From Druceiella hillmani (taxonomy: Eukaryota > Arthropoda > Insecta > Lepidoptera > Hepialidae), in the NCBI GenBank assembly GCA_039881145.1, contig JAYKKI010000087.1, forward strand, positions 8,362,001-8,426,000: a stretch of DNA of 64,000 nucleotides. The letters run 5' to 3'. The position numbers were made by a program, and so were the translations under genes. The notes beneath the pieces were generated by a model. That model saw only the letters and a program-made list of their open reading frames with translations, ran no database searches and had not been told where the DNA came from. This document shows, piece after piece, positions 35,541 through 52,435 of the stretch (position 1 is its first letter; each line of letters opens with the position of its first letter).

Positions 35541-37779
35541 GCTTTATCTAAATTCCAACCAAAGTTTACAAGTAAATGTTACATATTCTTACTTTGTACG
35601 AAAGTAATTATTAACGTTAATTCCCGATACGTACATAATATATCTGTTATATTTTTTTTAAACGTGATAAAAACTGTAATAAGCCTAGTTAATATCTGTA
35701 ATTTCCGCATTTTCTGTGCAAAATAAAATATTCCTTGAAAGAACTATGTATAGTATATGTTACGCTGTTATTTCTACTGGTTTTCCTAAATAATGTAAAA
35801 AATAGAACAATATACGATTAACAAAAAAAGTCACCATAATGTATTTTAAGATGGACTGAAACTGTCATAACTGCGTTCATACCATACCCGTGTATGTATG
35901 AACACATTTGAATTCAAAGAGTAAGCCAACAAATATTTTACAGATAATTCGCTAGTGTTGTGTGTTTAATTGAATAAATACTGAATGATGTCACGATACA
36001 TATAGATTACGCTATTCATAAATGTTTATCCCTTTGAGTCAAAATCAATATATAATAATGTCTCCATCAATATACATAAATTGTAAGCTAATATCCAAAA
36101 ACATAAATTATAGAACTCAAATATCTCCATCAATATATAGAATCTCCATTTGATCTAGTTATAATCAATAAACAGAAATATGGACATAATTACTGAAAAT
36201 TTGAATCTCTGTATTTTACGCAAAACGGTTTAAATAGATTTGGATAGAAATTAGATCCAAAATTCATAAAATCGATAGCTTTTTTGCAACTTCATTCGCG
36301 TATGAATCTTTAAAAATATTATAAACTAAACTAAAAATTAAGGCACGTTTCACAAAACAATAATTATAAAAATTTAAATAGTACTTTGTGCCGAAACGTC
36401 AAATTGCCATATCTTTCTTTTTTAATAGTCGATTGCGACAAAAGATGGCCAAAAACATAATGCATATTAGACTAGACTCAACAAAATTTACTAGTTAAAA
36501 TTACATCAAAACTCTTGCGTAATGCGCAAGCAAAGAAACACGTTTACTGGAAAACCGTATTGTTTGTAAGTACTTCCAATATGCTAACTATACAATTTCA
36601 TTATATATATATAGACAAAATGTATGTAATGATTTCGAAAAAAATTCACCTTGCTATTAAACAGAAATTAGTAGAGAACCGGTTGTAATTATTTGGCGGA
36701 TTAATTTATTAGTAGATCTACATTTTCCAGTTAAAGAAAGAAATGTAATTTTTACTGCGAAAAGTTTCGTGCTTAAACTCAAAGCCGAGTTTTTGGCTTC
36801 CCTGTCCTGGTTTATTCATTTTAAAGACAGCAGCTCTTTACATACGCCATATAAATTCAAGTAAAATGAACGATAACAATTTAATTAGAATGAATATATT
36901 TTTATGAACGATGATATGTTTCTGTTATAGAACTTAACTTTTTTCAGTAAATAAATCCAACTTTCTAATGTAAATTTACTTTATTTTTAAATTTTTAACT
37001 ACAGTAAAAAAAACGTATAAAAAAAATATTACGATTGGAATGGTTGAAAAACTGGACTTACGAAAATCGAACTAACATAATATGTTTTTATTTCATACTG
37101 CTAAAAAAACAATAATATTTAATAATGAAACTTTTAGATATGTATCCCCCACTAATACATAATAGTAATTTTGAGAAAATATCATAAGTGGGTATACATA
37201 AGTGGGTATACATATGGGTGATACAAATCGCCTAGTATACGTAACGCCAAACTTAGTTTGACTTAGTTTAGCCCGTAATTAAAAAAAAAGCTAACTTTAA
37301 TTTTTCGGCATAAAATCTTCAAGCAATTTCTCAAAATTAATTTAGAGATATGTGTCTTTATAATGGAGTTTTTCTCAATATCAAACCAGTTTTTCAAAAT
37401 TCAAGAACAATTTTTTATGGTGGCCAAAAAATTAATTACTTATCTACAATTTATGATATTACCGAAACGACTTGTCTACGAGACTCCTCGGACTAAATTT
37501 AGGAAGCTTAACTACCATTATAGAATGAAACAGTGTCGACTATCTGATATGGTTTATACTAGCTAAACCCTAATAAATTTAAAGCAACCTCGGACACCAG
37601 ACGCGCTGTAATTTTCGTTCATGATACACATCGCTTAAATTAAAGGTTACGAAACCATGTATTTCACGTCGGGTAACCAATTTAATTTAAGCTCCATGAT
37701 AAACATCCAGAAGTTATTAGTCCTTTACATTAGGTCGATATGTTTCTTGAGTTTTTAACCACCTAGTGTCTACATCGTT

Positions 37780-37781
<2 letters not shown>
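35541..37781. other. No gene seen
   Basis: AT-rich. A short direct repeat gtgggtatacat lies at about 37189-37212. Frames at 35517-35726 and 37363-37566 show no domain. Confidence 0.45.
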
Positions 37782-37817
<36 letters not shown>

Positions 37818-37822
37818 TATAC

Positions 37823-37858
<36 letters not shown>
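37782..37858. repeat. (AT)n microsatellite with ACAT/GTGT interruptions
   Basis: Two AT runs separated by acatatatatacatgtgtgt. Confidence 0.9.
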
Positions 37859-37861
<3 letters not shown>

Positions 37862-39039
37862 TGAAATATGTACACACTAAAAAAAATATCACCATGGTAA
37901 AGTTATTAAATATATTTTAATGTGTTTTGTTATAAAAATTCTCTTGGACGATGAATATATAACTGAAGTTGACCGCTCATTTTCTGAAATATTTTACTCA
38001 TTGTTCACTTAAAATTTTGCCAGTGTTGCAATAGTTAGAATGTCCGGCCTATTTGTCGACCTGTTGTTAATATGGAAACACTAAGCTATTGGTTGAGATA
38101 CAAAATATGAGAGCTCCGTCACTTTTCTCATTTGAATGTTATATACTCATGGATTATTTTTTTATAACTTGATAGTCATAAGTAATTATTTAGAATGAAC
38201 TATCATTAGGGGCAAAAGGTCACACAAAACGGATGAATCAATTGAAACTGTAATATATGATTTTGTAGAGACATGTAAGCACACAAATGTGGATATATCT
38301 CAATAAAAAGTTTTGTAATGTGATTGTGCTAAAAGTTATACAGAATGTAAGAACGGTATGATGTCACTAGGAATAGACAATAGCAAAATAGTATTATATG
38401 TGTCCGGAGTATTTATTGACAATCGAAGAAATATTTGTATGAACTTTTATGCATATTTACTTCGTCTCAGGCGTAGGGACTTACGATTGACATAAAACCT
38501 TATTACTCTTTCATTTTATACGTCACTCAAACAATAGTTGAATAGTATGGTAGAAACAAAAATTGATACAATACTGACATGTACTTATTATAAATGAGTG
38601 CAATACCTTTTGTACGTGATTTCCTGGAGAAGTAATTAAAATTTTCATGGTCAAATAACTGTCATATATAAAATTTGCTTTCCACCCCTGCTTTTATCAT
38701 TCGAATAACAGGAATTATTTAATAGATTTATTGCTTAAAATACACACAGATATTTTGTTGCGTTTTTATTTTCTGAATGGTACTTATAATTGATAAATAG
38801 TAGTTTGTGCTGCACTAATTTTTGAAGTATCTAACCTGGACAGTTGATCGTACAAAAAAACACCTTGATCGCAGACTTCTGACCGCAGATTTCAACCATT
38901 CAAAAAGTTTTTCTCTGAAATTAATTTATCGTGAGAAAAAATCAAGAAGACAAAAAGGACAGGCAGGCGATGCGACAATTCATAAATGACAACCTAGGAT
39001 TATTACATTTTACATTAGGAAGAGTAGGTTTTCTTAGGA
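37859..39039. other. No gene seen
   Basis: AT-rich sequence without recognised features. Confidence 0.45.
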
Positions 39040-39050
39040 AAACATTCTTC

Positions 39051-39276
39051 ACAATTAAATGAAATTATGTGATGTAGTATTATTTCTACTTTCTTTAAGT
39101 TCTTTATCACGACCTAGGTCTCGTTTTATTACTACAGATGTTTTAATACAACGAAACCTAGGCTGTGGTAAAGAACTTAAAGAAAGTTGAAATAATATTA
39201 GGTACATCATGTAGTTTCATTTAATTGTGAACAATGCATTTCTACAAAATTAACGCCAAATATTACCAATATTTGT
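39051..39276 (+). mobile_element. Foldback element, hammerhead-defective copy
   Basis: Plus orientation, with the standard 5' start (acaattaaatgaaattatg) and 3' tail (aacgccaaatatt). It is flanked by the 11-bp repeat aaacattcttc at 39040-39050 and 39277-39287. The loop and both CTGAAGA boxes are lost, so the arms almost abut. The cleavage triplet region reads cctaggctgtgg instead of cctaggtcgtgg. The hairpin shape is kept but a ribozyme could not form. Confidence 0.85.
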
Positions 39277-39287
39277 AAACATTCTTC

Positions 39288-42200
39288 CTTAAAACTACAC
39301 CTTGATTCGGAATAATAATTTTGCATTTTATACTATCTATCAAGTTACCATTAAATCTCTATAAAATTAAAGTTCCAAATCCAGGAATATTTTTATGAAA
39401 TATAGACACTGCTCTCCGAATTGTATGGTTTCCGCCCCTTTTGCAGCCAATTTATAATAAAAACTTGATAATATTTAATTTAGGTTAGAATGCGAATTAT
39501 CACGTATCAACTAGTGAAATATTTTTTGAAATCAATTTTAAGTAGCTTCTAAAATTACCTTGAACTAACAGACTCACAAATTTTGCTTCTTTATTATTTA
39601 ATATAAATTACTCTAACATCGCTGCTCACCGGTAGCCTGACGTACATTGCCATGATAAAATTAACAATATATAATTTGTACAATATTAATGTCTAGGTAA
39701 GGCTTATTGGTTTAAAGGTTATTATTTCAGCAAAACATATTTTTGAAATAAGCAATGAGGCCCATCAACCATATTAAGGTGAAAGAATTAATAGTTTTTT
39801 TTGTAATATTAAAAGTCTCTCGTTTTAATCTCTAAGTTTTTAAATAACAATTACCAGAATGAGGTTAGTAAGTAGGCGAATATTTTGACTTTTACATACA
39901 ACTATGCAGTCTAAGTGTCCATGTGGATACTTTTTTTTGTTTATAACTTTTAGGGCAAATGCGGGCTTTTTGTACGATATTTATTATAAAATTTTATGAA
40001 ACTTATCTTGTTCCGTCAAAACAGAAAAGTCGTTAAATTGATTGAAACCATTATTAATCATATATATATAAACAAGTCCATTTATATTGATGTAAATAAT
40101 GATATCTAAACAAGTTGATTTTATATTTAAAAATAATGATTATATCATCCCTGCTCAAAATCTGATCAAAATTATTAATTAATTTAATAACCTTCGAAAA
40201 TGAGGTATTCTAAAATACGTAAATATTATCTAATGGAACTGTTGATGAAAACATAATTAAAATAATATTATCGCAAAATTAATTATAAGTAAAACGAGCG
40301 GTTGCTGCTCGCTTTACCATAAGACCGCTACGTTGCGTAGCATGTGGATTACGTAACACAAAGGAAAATGTTAGTTAGGAACACGTCTATCTGCTCGTCC
40401 TATTAGATACACGCTGCTGGATATTCGATTGCTTGCAGATAGATATTTTAGTTTCATGAAATTACTTGAAATAATGATAATAAAGTTATATTCTATTATT
40501 ATTATGTATAAATTGTATCACAATTATTTATTGCCACTGTTTTCATTATTATTTGTTAATCCGCAGTCATAATACTCTAAAGACACCAGTTTTTTAAAGA
40601 GGGGAGACTTTTCGGAAACCATCTGTTTTTTCATATTTTATTAACGGAACATCTAGTAATAGGCCACAAAGTTAGTTTTTTAGTCCTTTTATAGAGTTTC
40701 GACAGATTTTGTGACAATTTGATTATCTACATCTTTTTTTTTTAATTTATAGGTAAAATTCAAATGAAATATTTTTTTTCAATAATTTTGGTCAGGTTTT
40801 GGAAAGAAATTTTTTTCATAATTTTAAAAGTATGTCGGTTTTTAGACTAAATTTAAAGGATATGAAAAATGTTGATATCAATACGGTATACACATGATGT
40901 TTAATAAACCAATTACGTGTAACTATATGTTTCTTTTACAATAGAATAATAAAGAAACTGGATGTTATATGCATACATGCATTTTCTGATCCTTAATTTT
41001 ACAGGTATTCGAGTCCCTTAAAGTTTTTGAATCACATACACAAAATTTTAAAAATAATTTAGAATTTCATATCAAACAAGTATGAAATACGTTAATTTAA
41101 ACGTATATGCTAATGTAAACTTACGTTGCAACCTATTTTAATGAATAGCATTCATTCGGTCTATTAACGTTTCCACTATAAATGTCAATATTGGATTTTA
41201 ATTATCTTGTAAAATCAAATGATGGGATTGCATAATAATATAAATAAGATATCATCAAATCAATTGAAGTAAATATGGCAAAAATAAGTTTTGCTTGAAT
41301 CAAAAATATCGACCTAGGAGACATTCAAAACGACACAAAACACATCGGGGCCCTTTTCTTTATAAACGGTATTTTGTTTCATAAAATCGTTAACGGTAAC
41401 CTTAACGCTTGGGTGAGTATGTGAATTAGGGATTATAAGTCGGAAAATGTCATTATGATTTTTCCACATGAACCTGTGAACGTGAGGTAACACGTACTGT
41501 AATGTACAATATTTCTTCTCATTTTTGCCAGAAGTTTTGGCCAAATTTTTAGAAAAGTATAAGCACCCGGTACTAACTACCGATATCAAACCGTTTCTCT
41601 TTATTACACTGCTGTATCTTTCAGTTTAGAAATTCAATATAATTTTGTGAAAAATGTTTCGCTTATATCCTTGCATGTTTCTTCTACTACTTTGAGATTA
41701 CGATTACCGTCTTTTATCTTTTTATTTGTATCTTATTGCATAACTTTACATAGTTACCAATTTCCAGGTATGCAATCCTATCCACCATTAACTGTCTCAA
41801 TATAAATATAAATATTTAATTTTAATTTACATAGCAATAAGAACAAAATATTATTCGATAAAATTATATAAAATATCACAGAAGAAAAAAGTTTTGCAAT
41901 GCCGCTTGAATCTAAAATAACAACTCAACTCAAAAACAATTAAAATAGCACAACACGTATCGATTCCGGTTTATTTCTAGCTGATTCATTCTGTATATAA
42001 ATCTTTCCTATTTTTATTTATATGATAGAACGTCAATATACTGGAGTCATAAGGCTATTTGGAACTACTTAAGCTGATAAAGTGCGCGTTAGCAAAGTTT
42101 CTCCAGTTTTGTGCACATATTTGTGAGGTTCTTTCTTTCATTAATTCGGAAAGTCTCGCTATCCGTTCGAAACAAGTTTAACTCTTAACACAAGAAATAA

Positions 42201-44538
42201 ACCCTAATTTAGGATGGACGTTACCACGAAATTAGTTTTGTGAGTACTAAACTATCTAACATTGACTTATATAATAAAAAATACACACTCAAATGTTAGT
42301 ATTTATGATTAAAATTATTTGATGTACAATTCAAATACACAAAAGTACATTTAACCCGTTTAAGTCCCGGGTACTAATTAGCGAATTTATGCAGAAGGCT
42401 CCTAACAAATGATACCTGCACCGCCAAAAGTGAATTACAGGCTAAATGGAGAAATTACTATAATTAAAATTATAAACATCCATAAAATTTCCAAAAACAA
42501 ATGCTGTAACTTGTGTGAATCCAAATTATATATAAATACGTTTGAAAAAATATACAGTTTTGAAAAAATTGCAAAGTGCTAAATGTCAAAGGCCGCCCAC
42601 AAAATATGTTTATGTTTTAATTACGTCCTAATTCTTTGACTTGTGTTGTTGAATTTGGTACACAATTCTAAAAAGTAGTGTAATTTTCATACCAAACTAA
42701 CTATATTTACAGAAACATCAATTTCATTAAATAAATAAATTGATCTAATTAAAGAAAAAGCACGAAAAAATGTCATTTCGTTATGTATTATTATAGTACT
42801 ACCTGATCTTGGGTGAAATAGTATTTATATTTAAATTGTGCTCTTGCATTTATACACATAATCTTCAAAACATATATAAAGTAAAAATATTATATTCATC
42901 TAAGAAGCGAAAGTAAAAAATAATTATAAACTTTCGTCTTTCCACGACGCATTTATGAGAGCATGAAATATATACTTTGGTTATAACTGTCGGATTGGAA
43001 ACATATTTTTTTATAATTTCATCATTAACTACTTGCGTATTTTAAGATATATATTAAATCTACAAAAAAATATTTCCCGCTATGCATAAGTGTTATTATA
43101 ATTATACTTATTTCGGAAACGAATACTACGTCTTAGTCAAACAAGTGTACACGTACATGAATTCAAAGTGTTTAAATGTAGTGATTTGTTTGATATTTAA
43201 AAAAAATAACAAATAATCGTAATCCAATAAATACAAGTATTTTGATACAAAATAATATACATGCGGCAAAAACTTTCCATGCTAATTGTTCCATTTACGA
43301 CAGAGATGTCACAAAACAAACTATTTATTTGCCGCTTCACCCAAACAATGAACATACCAAGTTGAATATTATAATACAATATTTATTCTATTGTCACATA
43401 AAAAATATTACTAGTCGTATTTCATTCATATTTATTGCTTAAAGTGACTTGAATTTCGTCGCGCGCTACCTCGGCACGTGATCGGGCGACACACGGGCCA
43501 TTTGCGTATGTTTACACTTTTGCCGATATCATACACTCGGGCCGTAGTTGGATTAAACTAACATTTGATTTTGAAATGAAAATCGGTATATTTTTAAAAA
43601 ATTATATGTAATTATTCTTTCTGTAATCCATTATATTTACAGCGATCATCAATATAATATAGTATTTCATAACCCTATAAATTTTGCGATATTCTGCAAT
43701 CGTAAGTACGTCAAAACTTGCTTAATTTTACTCTCTACGTGTTATCATTGTACATGAATACAGTCTTCTTAACGATATCTTGTGAAATACTCCAAGTAAA
43801 ACTTGTTAGTGTGTTGAACGGTGTTTGTATATTCACGGTACATTTTATAAAATATACTTAATATTTGGATTTGAAATTCAACGTTATAATGAGCGGTAAC
43901 ATTCAGATACATCGTTAAATGTTGTTTCTTTCAAAAGTTCATTTATCAAATAAATATCTTCATATGTAATATAATATATAAGATCGCCACAAACATTTCT
44001 ATAAAATAGGAACCGAGTTTTTTATTATAATAGTTTATTTCGCTTGTAACCGATTGAAAGCACAGAGACTAACATGTTTTTAATGTTAATTTAAAGTCCA
44101 TTTATAAGGCAGCATTTCACTTCTAAATCAAGAAGTGACATATCTAATGTGTTAAGTGTTGCATATAATGGATAGTATTGACTATAACCTTCATTTCATT
44201 TTAATAATAAATACTTTTTATTTAATGAAAGTTTCGTTCGAATACTTTTCAATGAAATGCATTTTATAATTATGAATGTGTACGTTAATTGTCGAGCAAT
44301 AATTTAGACGTACCCTATAAATTTTGGTGACTCATTACCTACTTTAGTTACAATGTTAACATAACTAGTTAATTTTTCCTGGAGCAAAATTTCATTTTAA
44401 TTAATCCGAAAGGTCATTTGAATCTATTAAGTAACATGTTAGTAAATTCTGATTTATTATTTTGTTTGTTTCTATTTGTTAATTGTAATACGGTTACAAT
44501 TATAAGAATTTCGATGTACTAAATCATTCTTTAAATAT
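39288..44538. other. No gene seen
   Basis: A long AT-rich interval. 40288-40345 contains small hairpins (cgagcggttgctgctcg; ctacgttgcgtag). 42349-42385 begins ttaacccgtttaagtcccg, which looks like a piggyBac-type end but has no partner. 43450-43545 is unusually GC- and CpG-rich. The minus frame 41314-41589 (91 codons) has a fairly protein-like residue mix but no family that I recognise. Confidence 0.4.
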
Positions 44539-44583
44539 CATTGTGCTTAGTACGTAAAATAATTTTACGTATTAAACACAATG
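44539..44583. repeat. 45-bp near-perfect palindrome
   Basis: The left half cattgtgcttagtacgtaaa and the right half tttacgtattaaacacaatg pair with two mismatches and essentially no loop. Confidence 0.85.
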
Positions 44584-47514
<2,931 letters not shown>

Positions 47515-47739
47515 ACCTAATACACACTACACATCTCGTTCCTAACTGCGCTTTGCGCATCTTTATACGTACACACCTACCACACACCTAGCATCACTGA
47601 GTGAATGATGTGATTTTGCGTACGCAAGAACAGGAACGTATGTGTCAAGAGCTCTAATGTTATGGAAATAGCAGAAATAGTCTTGTGATAAATATTAGCA
47701 ACCCGCAGGCTTTCTGACACATTTCGTTGATAGGATTAA

Positions 47740-47800
47740 GCAGTAACATAGTGGTCTACCACACCGAGATTGGCACGAAAGGGGATTATTTCGAGTCCAG
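47740..47800 (+). repeat. Possible tRNA-derived SINE head (A and B boxes)
   Basis: taacatagtggtctaccaca at 47744-47763 resembles a tRNA A box region, and atttcgagtcc at 47788-47798 resembles a B box, at a plausible spacing of about 45 bp. A full cloverleaf does not close, so it is not a functional tRNA gene. Without a second copy in the window the SINE reading is tentative. Confidence 0.3.
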
Positions 47801-50800
47801 TTCAATTTAGTTTCTAAATTTCCCATTATTACACGAGAGAGGGTATACGTCTTTGTCGCACATTTGCTCATATAAAAAGTAGCTTATTGTTCTAAGACTA
47901 GTGGGATACTGAGCCGACATTTCTTTGTCGTCGAGATTACGTAATATAAGATTAATTTTCTACCTATTTAAGTCAGGAAATTAAAAAAAAAATTTGCCAT
48001 GATGAGAAATAAAATAAGGTCAACATAAAACTTTAATTACAGATTGAGAAATGTAAGGCCATGGTTTGACCTTTTCAAACTGTATGTACTGGTTTTGGAG
48101 CCCAAAGGGCTCCATATTAATATTATTATTTGGGGAAACATTTTACTATAGTGAAGTACACACCAACCCAAAATAATTTCTTCAATTAATTGTCTTCTTA
48201 AGATCAAAATAAGCCTAGATAGGGCCAGCCATCCTGAATCTAATTTCCTAGAACGAAAAATGTGTCAGTAGGTTGTTAGATGAGGCTGAATTTAAGAATA
48301 TATAAAGCAATGCAAAACAGCTCAACAACATTAATGAAGGAATATAATATTGTTACATTTTTATACTTTTTAAACCAGACCTACAATCAGATTTGAGAAA
48401 TTGGTTATTCTAGGAAAGATTCGGATAGACCTTTGACGAAGAAGTATGTGCTGCCTTGATTCTATTTGGAGATACCATATTAGGATCAAAACCTCTTCGT
48501 CCTAATACGGTACCTTTGCTCCTCCTAACCTCCTTCTCCGGTTTTAGCTAGACCTACTTCAGTGCGAGTGCAGTTTTAATATAATCTACACTCTCGATAT
48601 GCAGCAGAGGCTCACCTCTTAGTGACCAATTCCGCTATTAAAAGATAGAGTTTTTTTCATTATTAAAAAAGTGACTTTTATTTATATAGCGTGGCGCTTT
48701 GCGGCGGCCTCTCTAATCTATACTAAACCTCCTTTTAGTAGAAACACAGTGGATCAAAATATATTTAATTAAATTTTATAAAATATTAACACCTTCATTA
48801 GGGTAATTAATTTTATAAAAATTGCCCCATGATAATATAAATATCTTTTTATACTGATCATTCATGATGAAGACGTTATTTAAGCTAAGATATAAGATAG
48901 TTTCCTTCTGAGAAAAGATATTTAGAGACGGAAACATCAGTACTGCAGAGAAATTCCACAGCGAATAAAAATACGTTACTTAAAAAAACGATGTAAAAGT
49001 TAGTTTTATGTATAAATACTTTAATGTATCGAATCGACAAATGAAAATATTTAAGAGAAGTAAGATTACGATATATTCCTTGGCTTTTAAAATTTTCACT
49101 TCAGTTTATCCATGGAAGATATAATTTAATAATGAAACATATTTTTCACGTATTAAATAGAAACATTCTGTTTCATGTGATACTGAACAGACGAGAAGTT
49201 TAATTTTCTGCATTCAATAGTATATGGTAAATCTAAACTTTCCTATACAACTTGGTAATGCTATGGTGCAATTATTTACGATGCGAAAATATTTAAATAC
49301 GAGTATATTAGTTTTGTTTCATAATGATATGAAAAATATATAAGAGAAATGATTCGTACATCATTATACATAAGAACATCATTTTTTCCTTAATGTTAAA
49401 ATAGCTACATAAAACGTTCCTGTTTGTTTCTTAAAATTAGGTTGCTTTAATATAAATGTAATTAAATAAAATAAATAATTGAAAAATCCGTCAAGCTTTG
49501 GAATAAAAGTCATATAAATTGCTACATTGCATTTTTTTTTAATTATAAGTGCAAATCGCCAGAAATTATTTACATCAAAATTCCAAATTTTCTTTTCAGA
49601 TTTTTAAAATTCGTGGCTGAAAAATTACAGAGAGTTCAAAAATTGGTGAGTTTATGTAAAAAGAAAGAAAAACTAGATGCCTAATCGAGTTTTTTAAATT
49701 ATTTTCCAATTACACATCACTGGATGGTTGCATGAAAAATATTTTGGAAACTAAAGAAAACAATTATTTGTCGCACCTGTTACTTGATCTTCGGAAAACG
49801 GAAAAATACACGTGTTCATGTTTAATAGTATTGGTTTTATTATTCTCTTGTGACAGCCATACGTGAGAATATCGTACCACTGAGTGTGGGTGGATTGTAT
49901 TATATAAATTTATTAAAATATGCAGTTGTTTTAAGATTATTAGATTTTAATTAAGGAAAATGTGCAAGATAGAATTAGAAAAAGTAAGAAATTCAGAGTT
50001 AATGGTTGCGGTAATGTTCCTCAAATTTTTCAATATGCTGCTGAAATTATGGATTGTGTTTGCGGGCAGGATATATAAATGTGAGATGGGTATTCAGCAT
50101 GCCACCGCAAAAGAGGCGGAAGCCTAGACGCTGTACAGGTGGTAAAAGGAATAAAATATTTAATCTGTCTAGAGTTTTTAAGGGCGATTTGTTCTTAAAA
50201 TATTGTTTTAAAATCTAAGTGCTACAAAGAATTAAACTATATACATATATGCACCATATTTGTCTTTGTCTTGGCATCATTAAACCAGAGTTGATGTATT
50301 TTCAGCCTAAAAATCTAGTGATTTGTAATGCTAACTATTACAATTTTTCAAAGAATAATGACGATTGGAATAAATAAATTTATTATTACCTCATGAAACA
50401 ATAATGGGTGATATATTCCTGAAGTAACATGATATTGTTATATAAAGACTGAAGTACTTATGTCAGTTTTGGCTGATCAGCAACAACTGACTGAGCTGCG
50501 GGACAACTTTAGTGAATTTAGCAAATATTTTCACTTATCTCAATGTTCTAAATGTGCATTTGCAAGGTTATACAACAAAAGTACTCTCAGTATAGTATGT
50601 CAAATGAAAATCTGTAACCTTCTTCTGATTTACAATATTTTGTGACAGCACATAAAACTTAATTAGGAGATGATCTGTTTGAGAGTAAGTTTTAGAAAAA
50701 AAATTGAAGGAAGCCTATTTTAAGATGCTATACCCAGATGGGATACCCGTCCATAGAAGATAGCATTTCTAATTGATAAAAATTATCATTGATAAAAAAT

Positions 50801-51288
50801 CGTGGATTTGTGGATTGGATAAGGTCAGAATTTGATAACCGACGCGGTTTAAATAGAAAAGGCGTTTTTATTTTCATTTTCCACCACATATTTTTTCGAA
50901 AGTCAATTTTCCGATTTTATAAATACTAGTAAAACCCACTTTATTGTGGTTCCGTACACATTGCACTTGCAAATATTTAAAGGTACATTGTATTTCTATT
51001 AGACTATGTACAAATATTAATTTTTTTTTTCTTTACGTTTCTTCACGATCGTAAATCATAATACATATACAAAATATTATAAGATCCAGGGTAATCGATA
51101 TAATTTTCCTACAATCTTCTAATCAAATTTTACCAACCCTGTTTTTTTTCACGATTTTTGTTTCAGTAGTTGTGGAAATAAGAAGGGGTGGGAGTCTCCA
51201 TATTTTTCAATATTTGTTCGAATACCTTTTGAAATATTAAATTTAAAATCATGAAGGTAAATAATTTTTATTCGTTAAAAAACTTTGT
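47801..51288. other. No gene seen; small inverted repeat
   Basis: 48473-48512 holds taccatattagga and tcctaatacggta, inverted at 12 of 13 positions around a 14-nt loop. 48096-48112 is ggagcccaaagggctcc. The frame 50460-50645 is unrecognised. The rest is AT-rich without signal. Confidence 0.45.
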
Positions 51289-51900
51289 TTACCCCTCTTT
51301 AAGCGTTAGAGTGCCGCCGAGCGCTGTCGCACTCGTGCGATTACTAACTAAATTTGCCACAAGCGCGATGGCGCTCGAAATCAGTTGCTGTTTAGCGCGC
51401 GGTAGGGGAGGTATCGCACGCATCGTTGATTTTTTATCTTTCTACGTGTTACATAAAGTTCAAATTATAATATTATTCGTAATTACAATATCAAAAAGAA
51501 CACAGGAAAAGAAAAATTTTAACTCATAATGTCGGAATACGAAAATAATTCGGGTGAAAATGATCGTTTTTCAAGTTGTGAAGAAAGTGATTGTGAGAGT
51601 GATATTGTGGTGGAGTGACGATAACAATTATTTTGTTGATACGGAGGATGTACCAGCTGCGAAAATGACGATGTGACCTTGATTTCAGTTTTTACTATAA
51701 TTTTTGTTCACAATACATATTTCCATAATTTTCTTTGTATATTATTATCCTTGTACAAGTTTTTATTTAGAAAACACCGAATAAATTATTAAAATTGGAT
51801 AATTTTTGGAATAGATAAAGTTTTTTTTCGAGACAAGGATAAATGACATCAAAGACATTAAGTACATATGAGCAAAAAACAATGGCACTAAAATGGTTAA
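51289..51900 (+). mobile_element. Possible piggyBac-like remnant
   Basis: The left side reads tttacccctctttaagcg, then ttagagtgccg. The right side in complement reads ttaaccattttagtgccatt and ends on TTAA (51897-51900). The shared pattern TTAACC..TTTTAGTGCC at opposite ends, a TTAA border, a CpG-rich subterminal stretch (51305-51425) and a short acidic N-terminal frame together suggest a piggyBac-type element with most of the transposase deleted. The left TTAA is not preserved, and no catalytic domain remains. Confidence 0.35.
51529..51618 (+). pseudogene. Short acidic ORF, possible transposase N-terminus
   Basis: ATG at 51529 gives MSEYENNSGEND followed by a Ser/Glu/Asp/Cys-rich stretch, ending after SDIVVE. 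In the next frame WSDDNNYFVDTEDVP continues the acidic character to about 51678, so a one-base shift has broken a longer acidic region. Acidic N-termini of this kind are common in piggyBac-family transposases, but also in other proteins. Confidence 0.35.
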
Positions 51901-52435
51901 ATACTCCAAAGTTTAGTTATAATATTCGTAAATAGTTTGATAAAAATAGTGTATAGCCTTATGTATTCAGTTCGTATTTTCCTTAGGTTAATGGTTAATG
52001 GTAATCACAATAAATTAATTTAGAAAAATAAGTGCTGTGGTATATTTAAAGTAATTTGTGAACGCTATTTAACTTACAAAATAAAGTAGAGAAAAATAAA
52101 AAACAAAATTACGCGTTGCGGATACGAATTAATTACAGAAGGGACTTCGATACACCAACAGTCAAAGGTAATGTAATCACGGACGACTTTTAAACACAGA
52201 CAAAGAAGGTGCCATATAAAATCAGGGCGATTCAGTTGATTCCACAACATAAGTAGCACATGGGATGAACATTTTTCCACATAATTCAATTATAGAAACG
52301 AGAGTAATTCAAGGTCGTGGAATGACAGATATTAGAATCTATATCTGAGATATGAATGTATACTGGATGATTGAAAGAAACTCCAATCTGTACATAATAA
52401 GCTTTTAAATAAACCAAATATTGAGACCTATATAG
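51901..52435. other. No gene seen
   Basis: AT-rich sequence. It might hold earlier, unreadable parts of the LINE fragment that follows. The minus frame 52074-52289 is unrecognised. Confidence 0.4.

Noticed and set aside
41314..41589. 91-codon minus-strand ORF with protein-like composition
   Set aside because: No recognisable domain, no neighbouring exon or splice pattern, and no repeat copy. Too little to call a gene.
47740..47800. A functional tRNA gene
   Set aside because: A- and B-box-like motifs are present, but acceptor and anticodon stems do not close. At most a tRNA-derived repeat.
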